Shown: positions 25,751 to 33,784 of the stretch, one piece after another
Numbering within the stretch: the stretch's first letter is position 1
Layout: the number at the start of each line of letters is the position of its first letter
Assembly: GCF_003268675.1 (NCBI RefSeq)
Contig: NZ_CP029378.1
Coordinates: 5,332,001-5,396,000, forward strand
From: Streptomyces bacillaris
GTDB taxonomy: Bacteria > Actinomycetota > Actinomycetes > Streptomycetales > Streptomycetaceae
Length of the DNA: 64,000 nucleotides
Direction: 5' to 3'
The notes under the pieces: model-generated
Databases searched by the model: none
Seen by the model: the letters and a program-made list of their open reading frames with translations, nothing else
What the model was told of the DNA's origin: nothing
Position numbers and translations under genes: made by a program

Positions 25751-28087
25751 GTGCCCTCTGCCCACCGCACCTCGCAACCGTCCCCCCGCACATCCGCGCC
25801 CGACCCCCCTTTCCTGCACCGCTGGGGCCGCCTGACCGCCGCCCGCTCCCGGCTGGTGATCGGGGTAGGCGTCCTCCTGACCCTCGTGGGGCTCGTCCTC
25901 GCGGCCGGGGCGATGGACCGGCTCGTCCTGAGCCGCTTCGAGACCCCGGGCTCGGAATCGGTGACCACCAGGGCCGTCCTGGAGAAGGAGTTCGTCACGG
26001 GCACCCCGAGCGTGCTGCTCATGGTCACGGCCCGGCAGGGAACGGTGGACGACGAACCGGTCGCCGCCGCGGGCCACCGGCTGGCGGCGGAGCTGGGGCG
26101 CGAGGACGGGGTGGCCGAGGTGGCCTCGTACTGGTCGCGCGACCGGTCACCGACCCTGCGCAGCACGGACGGCAAGCAGGCCCTGATCATCGCCCGCATG
26201 GCCGGAACGGTAACCGAGGCCCGTACGGAACTGGCCCGGATCTCCCCGGAGTTCACCCGGGACGAGCAACTGTTCACGGTCCGCGTGGGCGGCGGCGACG
26301 AGATCTTCCGCCAGGTGGCCGAACAGTCCCGGCAGGACTTCCTGCGGGCCGAACTGATCGTGTTCCCGCTGGTTTTGCTGCTGCTCTTCGTGATCTACCG
26401 CCGCTTCTCGGCGGCGGCGCTGACACTCGGCATGGGCCTCTTCTCGGTGATCACCACGCTGGCGCTGATGCACCTGGTCACGTACGTCACCGAGGTGTCG
26501 ACGTTCGCGGCCAACCTGGCGCTGGTGATGGGCATCGGCCTCGGCGTGGACTACAGCCTGTTCGTGATCAACCGCTTCCGGGAGGAGCTGAGCCGGGGCC
26601 GCCCGGTCCCGGAAGCGGTGGCGTTCACGGTGGAGAGCGCGGGCCGTACGGTGGCGTTCAGCGGCCTGACGGTCCTGGTGTCGCTCTCGTGCCTCCTCCT
26701 CTTCCCGTTCCCGTTCCTGAGGTCCTTCGCGTACGCGGGGATCGGCACCGTACTCACGGCGGTCTTCGCGGCGCTGGTGATCCTGCCGGCGGCGCTGGCG
26801 ACACTGGGCGCACGGGTAGCGCCCAAGCGCGCCGCCAACTCCCTTACGACAAACGGCTGGTGGCACACCACAGCCCTGAGGATGATGCGCCACCCGCTCC
26901 GCTACGGCATCCCGGCCCTGGTGGTCCTGCTGGCGCTGGCGGCCCCGGCGCTGGGCCTGACGTTCGGTACGCCCGACGAACGGGTGCTGCCCGAGGGCGT
27001 CTCCAGCCGCGTGGTCCAGCAGGAGATCCGGGACAACTTCGCGGCGGAGGAGATGGACGCGATCCAGGTGCTGCACCGGGGCCGCCCGGGAACGGCCGCG
27101 AACAGCACGGAGATCGAGGCCACGGCCACGGCACTGTCCCGCCTCCCCGGGGTCTACCAGGTGGAGGCGCTGACGGGCAGATACGCGCAGGGCGAGAGGA
27201 CGACGCCCGCCGACACCGACTCCACGGACCACCTAGCGGACCGCTTCGCCCACGAGAAGGACACGTGGTACTCGGTGGTGGCGACCCACGAGGGCCTGGC
27301 CGACGACGTGGAGGGCCTGCTCTCCGCGGTCAGAACAACGGCGGCCGGAGGATCGGACGCCGGGGCGGCCGACCACATCAGGATCGGCGGCTACCCGGCC
27401 GAACTGGCCGACTTCCGCACCACGTTGGTCGACCGCCTGCCGCTGGTGCTGGGGCTGGTCCTGCTGGTCACCCTGGTCGTGCTCTTCCTGATGACCGGCA
27501 GCGTGCTGCTCCCGGTGAAGGCGACGGTGCTCAATGTGCTGAGCCTGGGGGTGATGTTCGGCGCCCTGGTCTGGGTCTTCCAGGACGGCAACCTGTCCGG
27601 CGCGCTGGGCTTCACGGCGACCGGAACGATCGAGCCGAGCATCCCGATCCTGATGTTCTGCGTGGCGTTCGGCCTCTCGATGGACTACGAGGTCCTGATG
27701 CTCTCCCGGATCAAGGAGGAGTACGACCGCACGGGCGACCCCACGGCCTCGGTGGCCACGGGCCTGGAGCGCAGCGGCCCGCTCATCACCTCGGCGGCAG
27801 TGATCATGGCCGCGTCCTTCGCGACGTACGCCTCCTCGGGCGTGGTCTTCCTCAAGATGCTGGGCCTGGGCATGGTGGCCGTGATCCTCATCGACGCCAC
27901 CCTGATCCGCGCGGTCCTGGTCCCGGTCCTGATGCGCCTGACGGGCCGGGCCAACTGGTGGGCTCCGCGCCCCTTGGCAGCCCTCCACGACCGCTGGGGC
28001 CTGAGGGAGTCCCTGCAGCCGACCGGGTCGAGCCCGCCGGGCAGCTCGCCCCTCCCCACCTCGAAGTCACCGACGCCGACGCCGTGA
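25751..28087 (+). CDS. MMPL-family RND transporter
   Basis: A 778-residue membrane protein of two MMPL repeats, each a large extracytoplasmic domain plus a bundle of about six helices. Signatures are GIGLGVDYSLFVINRFREEL in the first half and the matching FGLSMDYEVLMLSRIKEEYD in the second. Members export lipids, polyketides or peptides using the proton gradient. The GTG at 25751 has GGAGAG 7 bases upstream; longer frames lack a site. It is divergent from a SARP-like regulator, and a paralogue lies at 45180. Cargo unknown. Confidence 0.9.
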   Translation: MPSAHRTSQPSPRTSAPDPPFLHRWGRLTAARSRLVIGVGVLLTLVGLVLAAGAMDRLVLSRFETPGSESVTTRAVLEKEFVTGTPSVLLMVTARQGTVDDEPVAAAGHRLAAELGREDGVAEVASYWSRDRSPTLRSTDGKQALIIARMAGTVTEARTELARISPEFTRDEQLFTVRVGGGDEIFRQVAEQSRQDFLRAELIVFPLVLLLLFVIYRRFSAAALTLGMGLFSVITTLALMHLVTYVTEVSTFAANLALVMGIGLGVDYSLFVINRFREELSRGRPVPEAVAFTVESAGRTVAFSGLTVLVSLSCLLLFPFPFLRSFAYAGIGTVLTAVFAALVILPAALATLGARVAPKRAANSLTTNGWWHTTALRMMRHPLRYGIPALVVLLALAAPALGLTFGTPDERVLPEGVSSRVVQQEIRDNFAAEEMDAIQVLHRGRPGTAANSTEIEATATALSRLPGVYQVEALTGRYAQGERTTPADTDSTDHLADRFAHEKDTWYSVVATHEGLADDVEGLLSAVRTTAAGGSDAGAADHIRIGGYPAELADFRTTLVDRLPLVLGLVLLVTLVVLFLMTGSVLLPVKATVLNVLSLGVMFGALVWVFQDGNLSGALGFTATGTIEPSIPILMFCVAFGLSMDYEVLMLSRIKEEYDRTGDPTASVATGLERSGPLITSAAVIMAASFATYASSGVVFLKMLGLGMVAVILIDATLIRAVLVPVLMRLTGRANWWAPRPLAALHDRWGLRESLQPTGSSPPGSSPLPTSKSPTPTP

Positions 28088-28151
28088 CGGCGGGTGCGGG
28101 CGGGCCCGTGACGCAGTGGAGGCGATCTCGCCCAGCGGCGTACCCGATGCA

Positions 28152-28182
28152 CCGGGGCCCGACCGCGCGGTGCGGGCCCCGG
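28152..28182. terminator. Bidirectional stem-loop between convergent genes
   Basis: CCGGGGCCCG (28152-28161) pairs with CGGGCCCCGG (28173-28182), with inner pairing ACCG/CGGT. It lies between the MMPL stop and the convergent lipoprotein gene and could terminate both. Confidence 0.7.
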
Positions 28183-28216
28183 CGGAGGCGGTGGCCGGGG
28201 CCCGCGAAAGGGACGG

Positions 28217-28804
28217 TCAGGAGACCTTCCACTGCCCGGTCTGGCTGGCGAACCCGCTGCTGAGCCCGAACTGCACCGTGACGACCTTCGACGCCTTCGG
28301 GACCTCGAACACGATCCACCCGAGGACCTTCTCGCCCTGGGGAACGTTGGCGTCCGACGTCATCGAGGGCCCGTCGGCGATGTCCGCGAACGTCGCCCCG
28401 AACCGCTGGCCTTCCGCGTCGGCAACCTGCGCCCCGTTCGAGGGGCTGTCGACGTACGGCTTCTCGCCGGTGTTGGTGAGCTCGAACTGGGCGGCGACCC
28501 AGCGCTTCCCGTCGGCCGGCTTGAAGAACTCATCGGCGGACTTGGCGTCGTCGACCCACTTCTTCAGAACGGCGTCGACCTTCTCCCCCTCGTTCCCCTT
28601 GAGGGCGATGGTGTCACCGACCTTCGCGTCCTTGGACGGCTTCTCGGCCTCTTCCTCGGCAGCGGGCTCGGTGGGTTCGGCCTTCTTGGACTCCTCGGCA
28701 GCGCCGGTTTTGCTGGGTGCGGTGGTGATCTCGTCATCGGTACAGGCCGTCGCAGTGAGCAGCAGCCCGGCCGCGGCTGTGGCGGCGATGATCGTACGGC
28801 GCAT
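28217..28804 (-). CDS. DUF4352-type lipoprotein
   Basis: A 195-residue protein with a lipoprotein signal peptide (MRRTIIAATAAAGLLLTATA then Cys21), a Glu/Ala/Pro/Lys linker, and a C-terminal immunoglobulin-like DUF4352 domain (KRWVAAQFELTNTGEKPY). The ATG at 28804 has AGGGGGT upstream. It is predicted to be anchored to the outer face of the membrane. Such domains often mediate protein contacts; no specific role is evident. Confidence 0.85.
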   Translation of the reverse strand: MRRTIIAATAAAGLLLTATACTDDEITTAPSKTGAAEESKKAEPTEPAAEEEAEKPSKDAKVGDTIALKGNEGEKVDAVLKKWVDDAKSADEFFKPADGKRWVAAQFELTNTGEKPYVDSPSNGAQVADAEGQRFGATFADIADGPSMTSDANVPQGEKVLGWIVFEVPKASKVVTVQFGLSSGFASQTGQWKVS

Positions 28805-28929
28805 GGTGACCCCCTGGGTGCGGTTCGTGAGAGATCATCATGTCGTGCAGGTGTCTGTTACGTGTGGGGTTTGCGGGGATCGTGTTGATGATGTTGCTAG
28901 TCGGTGGTGGGATCGGTATGCGCGCTGAG

Positions 28930-29080
28930 CGGAATGTTCTGCTTGCGCGGGGGACCATGCCCGCAAGCAGGCCCCACTGATCGCTCTCGACGGAACAGCC
29001 CCGCTCGTGCGGGGACCACCTCGGCAACCTCGGCTCCATCATCGGGTCGGTCGGAACACCCCCGCTCGTGCGGGGACCAC
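28930..29080 (-). CRISPR. Type I-E-like mini CRISPR array: 3 repeats, 2 spacers
   Basis: Two near-identical 29-bp repeats (28991-29019 and 29052-29080; core CCCGCTCGTGCGGGGACCAC) are separated by exactly 32 bases. A third, degenerate repeat lies at 28930-28958, again 32 bases away. The 61-bp period fits type I-E. Each repeat holds the GTGCGGGG/CCCCGC hairpin typical of Streptomyces I-E repeats. In conventional orientation the array reads on the minus strand, with the degenerate repeat at the distal end and the leader at 29081 onward. No cas gene is in the window, so any Cas proteins act in trans. Confidence 0.88.
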
Positions 29081-29160
29081 CCTTCCTGACCTGCTGGTTT
29101 ATAGGGGCTTGCCGATTCTCGACTCATGGTTGCGGCCCTCACCCTGACATGGTGGCAGAG
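29081..29160 (-). promoter_or_regulatory. CRISPR leader-like sequence of the first array
   Basis: The sequence abutting the leader-proximal repeat includes CCTGACCTGCTGGTTTATAG at 29085-29104. It recurs identically beside the second array (33584-33603), and weaker similarity continues for another ~50 bases. Shared flank next to the best-preserved repeat is what a leader should look like. The rest of 29160-29408 shows no gene. Confidence 0.7.
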
Positions 29161-29408
29161 CCCCAACCATCAGCAACGGCAAACGTCTTGCCGCACGGAA
29201 CAGTGGCTCGCGTCGGCGTACCGCAAGGTGCTGTGCAGGCAAGCGCCCACCTCTCCCGCACCCCCTCTCCCGCCTGCTGGAACCTGGCGCAAAATCGCGT
29301 CAAGTTGGACGGGGATCCCCATCTGTACGGGTGAAGGGGCGGCTCATCGGGGGCAGGGGCCGTGATGAGCGGCCATACGATGGGCGCCCCGCCGCCCCTG
29401 GAGCCAAT

Positions 29409-29894
29409 GTGTCGGATCACGCCCCGGACCATCCGCCGAAGACCCCGCCTCCGCCGAAGCGCCCGATTTCCCCGCCGCGCCCGGAGACAGGACGGGTCGG
29501 TACGGCGGGCCCCCGGATGCTGGTTCACCACAGGCGATCGGTGAACTGGCTTCTGGAATCCTCCTCCTGGGCGCCCAAATTGGCCTCGGACCACGTGGTC
29601 CTCCAACTGCATGAGTGGGGCCACCGTGAAAGGGATCGGCGCGCGACGGATCTGACGGAACTGCTCGTGCGCATGGCTGCCGCGGACGGCGGACGCCAGG
29701 TTTCCGTGCAGCTCGCGGACCAAGGGCAACAGGCGCTCATCGTTGCCTTGTCCCACCGGCCGATGCGCCCGGTCGTGGATGGCGGGGCGCTCCTGGAACT
29801 TGCCGGGTTGGGCGCCGCCTCGTGTGGGATGGATACGGCTGAGGACGGTCGCCGGGTGTGGGCAGTGCTCGACTTGTCGTGGCCTGCTCATTGA
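29409..29894 (+). CDS. ATP-binding (anti-sigma-like) family fragment or divergent member
   Basis: A 161-residue protein with a Pro-rich first 40 residues, then SVNWLLESSSWAPKLASDHV and a C-terminus ASCGMDTAEDGRRVWAVLDL. That C-terminus resembles small Streptomyces ATPase-domain proteins related to anti-sigma factor kinases. The usual Asn-containing ATP-binding helix is not apparent, so it may be inactive or decayed. The GTG at 29409 with GGAG upstream was chosen; a GTG at 29331 is also possible. It lies just past a CRISPR leader. Confidence 0.55.
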   Translation: MSDHAPDHPPKTPPPPKRPISPPRPETGRVGTAGPRMLVHHRRSVNWLLESSSWAPKLASDHVVLQLHEWGHRERDRRATDLTELLVRMAAADGGRQVSVQLADQGQQALIVALSHRPMRPVVDGGALLELAGLGAASCGMDTAEDGRRVWAVLDLSWPAH

Positions 29895-30025
29895 CGGCGT
29901 CTCGGGAAGGCATCCTCAGCCCGCCGTCATGGGTCACAACTCCGTCACCGCCGGAACATTCCGGCTTCCTGAGGTGTGCTCGGGTGGCTACGGTCGGCTT
30001 TCACGAACCGCCCAAGGGGGACGAG

Positions 30026-30661
30026 TTGAACAGCCGCACACTCACCGCCGCGCTCGCCTGTATCGCCGCCATAGCTCTTGTCGGTTGCGACCCTGCGGGC
30101 ACCGACGCGAAGCCCGAGTCATCCGCCGCCACCCCCTCCGGTGAATCTCCCACGTCCGCGCCGGCCAAGGAGAAGGAGCCGGTCGAGACGAAGGCGGTTC
30201 CCGACTTCGTCGGCATGGGACTCCAGTCCGCACAGGACGCTGCGCAGAAGGAGGGGTTCTACGCGCTGAGGTCCCACGACAGTGCCGGTCGTGGCCGTAT
30301 GCAGGCCTTCGACCGGAACTGGAAGGTCTGCTCGCAGAACATGGCGGCGGGCAAGGTCATCTCCACGGACACGGTGCTGGACTTCGGCACCGTGAAGCTG
30401 GAGGAGGAGTGCCCGGCCGGTGATGCGAAAGACCCTGAGGTGGTCGGTGGAAAGATGCCGAACTTCGTCGGGAAGTCCGTGAAGGTCGCCCGCAAGGCAC
30501 TCGACTCCAGTACGTCGATCACCGTCAAGGACGCGGCCCAGGACCGGAAGGTACTCATGGAGAGCAACTGGCGGGTGTGCACCCAGTCGCCTTCCCCCGG
30601 GGTCGCTCTGAATGGGCAGCCGGTCGAGTTCACTGCGGTCAAGTTCGAAGAGAGCTGCTGA
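30026..30661 (+). CDS. PASTA-like domain lipoprotein
   Basis: A 211-residue protein starting at a TTG with GGGGGA 5 bases upstream; no better start exists before the signal peptide. The signal peptide ends in the lipobox ALVGC, giving Cys21. A Pro/Glu/Lys linker follows, then two PASTA-like units beginning VPDFVGMGLQSAQDAA and MPNFVGKSVKVARKAL, each ending in a paired-Cys segment (KVCSQN, RVCTQS). PASTA domains bind peptidoglycan or muropeptides, so a cell-surface role is likely. A CRISPR-repeat-like hairpin follows the stop. Confidence 0.75.
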   Translation: MNSRTLTAALACIAAIALVGCDPAGTDAKPESSAATPSGESPTSAPAKEKEPVETKAVPDFVGMGLQSAQDAAQKEGFYALRSHDSAGRGRMQAFDRNWKVCSQNMAAGKVISTDTVLDFGTVKLEEECPAGDAKDPEVVGGKMPNFVGKSVKVARKALDSSTSITVKDAAQDRKVLMESNWRVCTQSPSPGVALNGQPVEFTAVKFEESC

Positions 30662-30686
30662 CGTTTACCCGTACCGCTGTTGATTC

Positions 30687-30714
30687 AGGAAGCCCCCGCT
30701 CGCACGGGGACCGC
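30687..30714. repeat. Solitary CRISPR-repeat relic
   Basis: A 28-base element (core CCCCCGCTCGCACGGGGACC) matches the type I-E repeats at 28991 and 29052 with a few substitutions and one deletion. It has no second copy at spacer distance and no leader. It lies 26 bases after the PASTA gene stop, where its hairpin could double as a terminator. Confidence 0.6.
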
Positions 30715-30723
30715 CTATGGGTG

Positions 30724-31281
30724 TCAGCTACCGCTCCGGCGCTCGGCTTCGGCTCGATCTACTCGATCGAGAACGAGCCCCCAGGGGTACGCGTCAGGGC
30801 GGCCCTGGCCCGGCGCGTTCGGCATCCACCCGCCCTCGCCGTAGAGCACCGCGACGCCTGCCTCGCGCAGTACCGCGACCGATCGGTCGATCTGCGGATG
30901 CGCTGCCAGAGACTGGTTCACACACGGCATGGCCACTACAGGGACGGCCGCGCCCATCGCCTCGACGACGGCCCCGACCGGCCATGAGGGGGTAAGTCCC
31001 AGCGCCCATGCATTCAGTGAGTTGGCGGTGATCGGCGCGAAGGCCATCACATCAGCCCTCGGCCACGGGTTCGCCTCGCCCGGTACCCGGTACGCAGACC
31101 TCACCGGGTACCCGGTCAGCTCTTCCAGGCCGGTGAGCTGCTCCTGCATCCACTGGGCTGCGGTCGGTGTGAACCCGAGGCACACGGACCAGCCACGTTC
31201 CTGAGCTTGCCCGATGGCCTTTGCCACGTACTGGATCGGAGGGGCCGCGGCGCAGAACAGGTACAGAGTTCGTGTCGTCAT
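30724..31281 (-). CDS. Flavoprotein (PPC decarboxylase/DFP-like)
   Basis: A 185-residue Rossmann-like flavoprotein. Visible features are LYLFCAAAPPIQYVAK, ADVMAFAPITANSLNAWALG (a family motif around the flavin) and VPVVAMPCVNQSLAAHP. The homo-oligomeric flavin-containing Cys decarboxylase superfamily includes phosphopantothenoylcysteine decarboxylase and peptide decarboxylases such as EpiD. It is divergent from the XRE regulator at 31388, a pairing seen in streptomycetes. The substrate is unknown. The ATG at 31281 was chosen over an upstream in-frame start lacking a ribosome site. Confidence 0.82.
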   Translation of the reverse strand: MTTRTLYLFCAAAPPIQYVAKAIGQAQERGWSVCLGFTPTAAQWMQEQLTGLEELTGYPVRSAYRVPGEANPWPRADVMAFAPITANSLNAWALGLTPSWPVGAVVEAMGAAVPVVAMPCVNQSLAAHPQIDRSVAVLREAGVAVLYGEGGWMPNAPGQGRPDAYPWGLVLDRVDRAEAERRSGS

Positions 31282-31387
31282 CGCCCTATGGCACCACACG
31301 TGCGCCGCACCGATCCCGGAGGGAACGAGGCGGCGCGGTCACCACGTGGGTAGCGTTCCGGATAGCGAGTCAGGAACGGAGTCCAGT

Positions 31388-32569
31388 ATGCCAACACCAA
31401 ACAAATCCAATGGCGTTGGCGCCCGGATTCGGGAGCAGCGTCGGCTGGCTCATCTCACGCAACGGCAGCTTGCCCAGCGGCTCCCCTACTCGTACAGCCT
31501 CCTCAACCAGGTGGAGTGCGGGGCACGGGAGGCCTCGGCGGGCTTCGTCGCCGCAGTGGCGGCAGCTCTCCATATCGACATCAGTCTGCTGACCGAGCCC
31601 GAGACTGTGACCACTGCCCAGCGCCAGCGTTTGGCTGCCATGGTGCAGCCGATCCGCCACGCCCTGGACCTCTACGACTTGTCTCCCGCCCCTGTGCAGG
31701 ACCGGCCGCCGCTGGCCCGGCTGATCGCGGGTGCTGACACCGCATGCAGGCAGGTGCGTGCGACCCGGCTACGCGCTGCGGCAGGGATACTGCCGGACCT
31801 GATCACCGGCCTCACTCACGAGGTACAGACCCGGCCCAGCACCGACGCCTGGCGGGCGCTCGCCTCCGTCTACCGCACTGCGCACGACGTCGCCCTGAAG
31901 GTGAGGTACAGCGATCTGGCGGGCGTAGCGCTGGACCGCATGGGGTGGGCTGCCGAGCGGGCTTCGGATCCGTGCCTGGCCGCCGTCCGGCACTACAAGC
32001 GGGCCCTGGTCCGCCAGGAGACACACGAGCTAGGTACTCGGCTGATCGAGGCAGGGCACTTCCTCCTGGCTGACGAGAGGACCCGCGAGGCCCTCGTTGT
32101 CACGGGGCAGCTCCACCTCGGGGCCGTGGCGGTAGCGGCACGCGCTGGCGATCGCGAGGCGGTGGCCGGACACCTCGCCGCGGCCCAGGGACTGGCCGAC
32201 CAAGTGGGCGGCGAGGCCGGGGACGTCCACTGGCTGTCCTTCGGGCGCACGAACATTGCCATCCACGCCCTCGGTGCCCGTATCCGGATGCGGCAGTGGG
32301 ACGACGCCCTGGTACAGGCTCGGGCGATTCGGCTCCGGTCGGACACTCTGACCTCCCGCCGCGCTCGGTATCTGGTGGACCGAGCGGTAGTGGAGATGGA
32401 GACCGGGCATACAGCCGCATCCCTCCAGCATCTCGGCGAGGCTCGGCGCGTAGCGCCGGAACAGACCCGGTATCTGCCCGGGACTCGTGACGCGATCTCC
32501 GGCCTCGTCCACACGATGCGCCGACCCCCTGAAGGACTGGCGTACATGGCTGCCTGGGTCGGGCAGTAA
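31388..32569 (+). CDS. XRE-family helix-turn-helix regulator with helical C-terminus
   Basis: A 393-residue protein. Residues ~10-65 form a Cro/cI-type HTH (VGARIREQRRLAHLTQRQLA, SLLNQVECGAR); the remaining ~320 residues are TPR-like helices. The ATG at 31388 has GGAG 7 bases upstream. It is divergent from the flavoprotein gene and followed 54 bases later by four overlapping tiny genes. It resembles XRE/TPR signalling regulators of Streptomyces that sense peptides or small molecules. Targets unknown. Confidence 0.88.
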   Translation: MPTPNKSNGVGARIREQRRLAHLTQRQLAQRLPYSYSLLNQVECGAREASAGFVAAVAAALHIDISLLTEPETVTTAQRQRLAAMVQPIRHALDLYDLSPAPVQDRPPLARLIAGADTACRQVRATRLRAAAGILPDLITGLTHEVQTRPSTDAWRALASVYRTAHDVALKVRYSDLAGVALDRMGWAAERASDPCLAAVRHYKRALVRQETHELGTRLIEAGHFLLADERTREALVVTGQLHLGAVAVAARAGDREAVAGHLAAAQGLADQVGGEAGDVHWLSFGRTNIAIHALGARIRMRQWDDALVQARAIRLRSDTLTSRRARYLVDRAVVEMETGHTAASLQHLGEARRVAPEQTRYLPGTRDAISGLVHTMRRPPEGLAYMAAWVGQ

Positions 32570-32622
32570 GCACTCACAAATCTGTGAGCGTTGCGGGCAG
32601 CGGATCGCCTCACCCTGGGTGC

Positions 32623-32826
32623 ATGCCCCTGGTTCAGAGAGTCTTACCCAACTCTGCTGAGCTTTCTGCGGAGCAGCAGCGTGGGGCGAACTGCGTGTGG
32701 TGCGCGGCCCCGCTCAGCATCGTCGCCGCCCGGGACCTCGGACCCCGTTCGCTCGTTGCGTTCGGGTCCGCCGTCCGCTGGTTCCCCCGCTGCTGCAACA
32801 CCTGCTGGAAGGGACGCCGCCCGTGA
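32623..32826 (+). CDS. Small Cys-rich (zinc-ribbon-like) protein, 67 aa
   Basis: The 67-residue product contains NCVWCAAP and, 30 residues later, RCCNTCW, a paired-CxxC arrangement suggesting a zinc ribbon. It is the first of four overlapping small genes; its stop overlaps the next GTG (GTGA). Codon bias supports translation. Function not recognised. Confidence 0.65.
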   Translation: MPLVQRVLPNSAELSAEQQRGANCVWCAAPLSIVAARDLGPRSLVAFGSAVRWFPRCCNTCWKGRRP

Positions 32827-32972
32827 AGACGACGACCAGGGCGGAGCAGACCGACGACGTGGCGTACCGGGCGTGGATAGGGCACACCACCACCTGCGCG
32901 GCCTGCCGGGCGGGAGCCGCCTGCCCGACGGCTGTCCGGCTGGGGCGGGCCTGGCGGGAGGCCCGCCGATGA
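32823..32972 (+). CDS. Small Cys-containing protein, 49 aa
   Basis: The 49-residue product has CAACRAGAAC in a helix-rich context (DVAYRAWIGHTTTCAAC). It starts at a GTG overlapping the previous stop and ends overlapping the next ATG (ATGA). This pattern implies translational coupling. Small Streptomyces proteins with this look are widespread, but I know no function. Confidence 0.62.
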   Translation: MKTTTRAEQTDDVAYRAWIGHTTTCAACRAGAACPTAVRLGRAWREARR

Positions 32973-33130
32973 TGAGGTGCGACCGCTGCGACCAGCCCAT
33001 CACGCCCGAGCAGGCCGAGCGCTTCCTGATCGACGGGGCATCCGGCGGCGGTGGCACGGCCGTCGTCCACCGCGGCGGCTGCGAGATCGCCCGTGCGCTT
33101 CCGGTGTCGTACCCGCAGGAACGCCAGTGA
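32969..33130 (+). CDS. Small zinc-finger-like protein, 53 aa
   Basis: The 53-residue product begins MMRCDRCDQPITPEQAERFL, with CxxC near the N-terminus and VHRGGCEIA later, plausibly a Cys/His metal site. Its ATG overlaps the preceding stop and its own stop overlaps the next GTG. It resembles short zinc-finger proteins carried by streptomycete accessory regions. Confidence 0.62.
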   Translation: MMRCDRCDQPITPEQAERFLIDGASGGGGTAVVHRGGCEIARALPVSYPQERQ

Positions 33131-33297
33131 TCATCATGCTGGACGTGCCGGACTCTGATCCTGCCTGCCAGTTCTGCCGTCGGCCCCCAGCCGTCGCGGC
33201 CCGGTTCACGGGGGCGGTCTGGGAGTTCCTCTGCGCGGCATGCACGGACAGGGAGCGCCGACGGGGCGGCCCGCCCCGTCCGTACGCGGTCTCCTGA
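33127..33297 (+). CDS. Small zinc-ribbon-like protein, 56 aa
   Basis: The 56-residue product has CQFCRRPPAVAARF and LCAACTDRERR, two CxxC knuckles about 25 residues apart, a good zinc-ribbon spacing. It starts at a GTG in a GTGA overlap. It is the last of the four coupled tiny genes; a strong hairpin follows at 33345-33388. Confidence 0.65.
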   Translation: MIIMLDVPDSDPACQFCRRPPAVAARFTGAVWEFLCAACTDRERRRGGPPRPYAVS

Positions 33298-33344
33298 CCC
33301 CCGGCCCCGTGGCACGGCGGGCCCGGGGCCGCCTCTTGCAGACT

Positions 33345-33388
33345 CCCGCCCGGCCGCGCAACCCGTGCAAGGACCGCGGCCGGGCGGG
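33345..33388 (+). terminator. Terminator of the tiny-protein operon
   Basis: CCCGCCCGGCCGCG (33345-33358) pairs perfectly with CGCGGCCGGGCGGG (33375-33388) around a 16-base loop, 48 bases after the last stop. Confidence 0.65.
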
Positions 33389-33492
33389 GCACCGCCCATC
33401 CGTGAGAACGGAGGCAGCATCATGCGTGCCCACCCCCGCACCGGGGCACCTCCGGGGTGGCCCCGATGACCGTCGTAGCTGCCGGCGATGTT

Positions 33493-33581
33493 CGGAACAC
33501 CCCTGCTCGCGCGGGGCCACAGCCGTTCCAATGGAAACGCAGGGGTGAGGCCGGAACACCCCCGCTCGCGCAGGGCCCCAC
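33493..33581 (-). CRISPR. Degenerate two-repeat CRISPR relic
   Basis: Two repeat-like elements (33493-33520 and 33552-33581, both beginning CGGAACACCCC and sharing GCTCGCGC) flank a 31-base spacer. Each differs from the first array's repeats by substitutions and an indel. The right-hand element abuts the same leader-like sequence as the first array. It is likely a decaying array. Within 33298-33784 there are also two overlapping mini-ORFs, 33422-33469 (15 aa, GGAGG upstream) and 33466-33588 (40 aa, running through the repeats); neither is convincing as a gene. Confidence 0.7.
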
Positions 33582-33660
33582 TTCCTGACCTGCTGGTTTA
33601 TAGGGACTTTGCCAGTCCTTGACCCTTAGGTTGCGTACTCACCTCTACATGATCACAGAG
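33582..33660 (-). promoter_or_regulatory. CRISPR leader-like sequence of the second array
   Basis: CCTGACCTGCTGGTTTATAG (33584-33603) is identical to the flank of the array at 29080. Similarity then weakens over ~50 further bases (TTGCC, then CTTGAC- and TTGCG-like blocks). The remainder up to 33784 shows no gene. Confidence 0.65.
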
Positions 33661-33784
33661 GGGGACGGCCGGGCGCAGTTGGTTCGAGAGCCGTCCACGT
33701 GGCGGGTGATTCGGCGGAGAGTCGTGAGGGGGCGTCCCCGCCGAGCCTGGAGGGGTAGCCCCCATCGGCCGACCGGTTGCTCCA

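Noticed and set aside
28900..33660. Integrated mobile element or prophage
   Set aside because: Accessory genes and CRISPR relics are present, but there is no integrase, transposase, terminal repeat or tRNA attachment site.
33675..33700. GGTTCGAGAG as a possible tRNA T-arm
   Set aside because: No acceptor, D-arm or anticodon pairing can be built around it.
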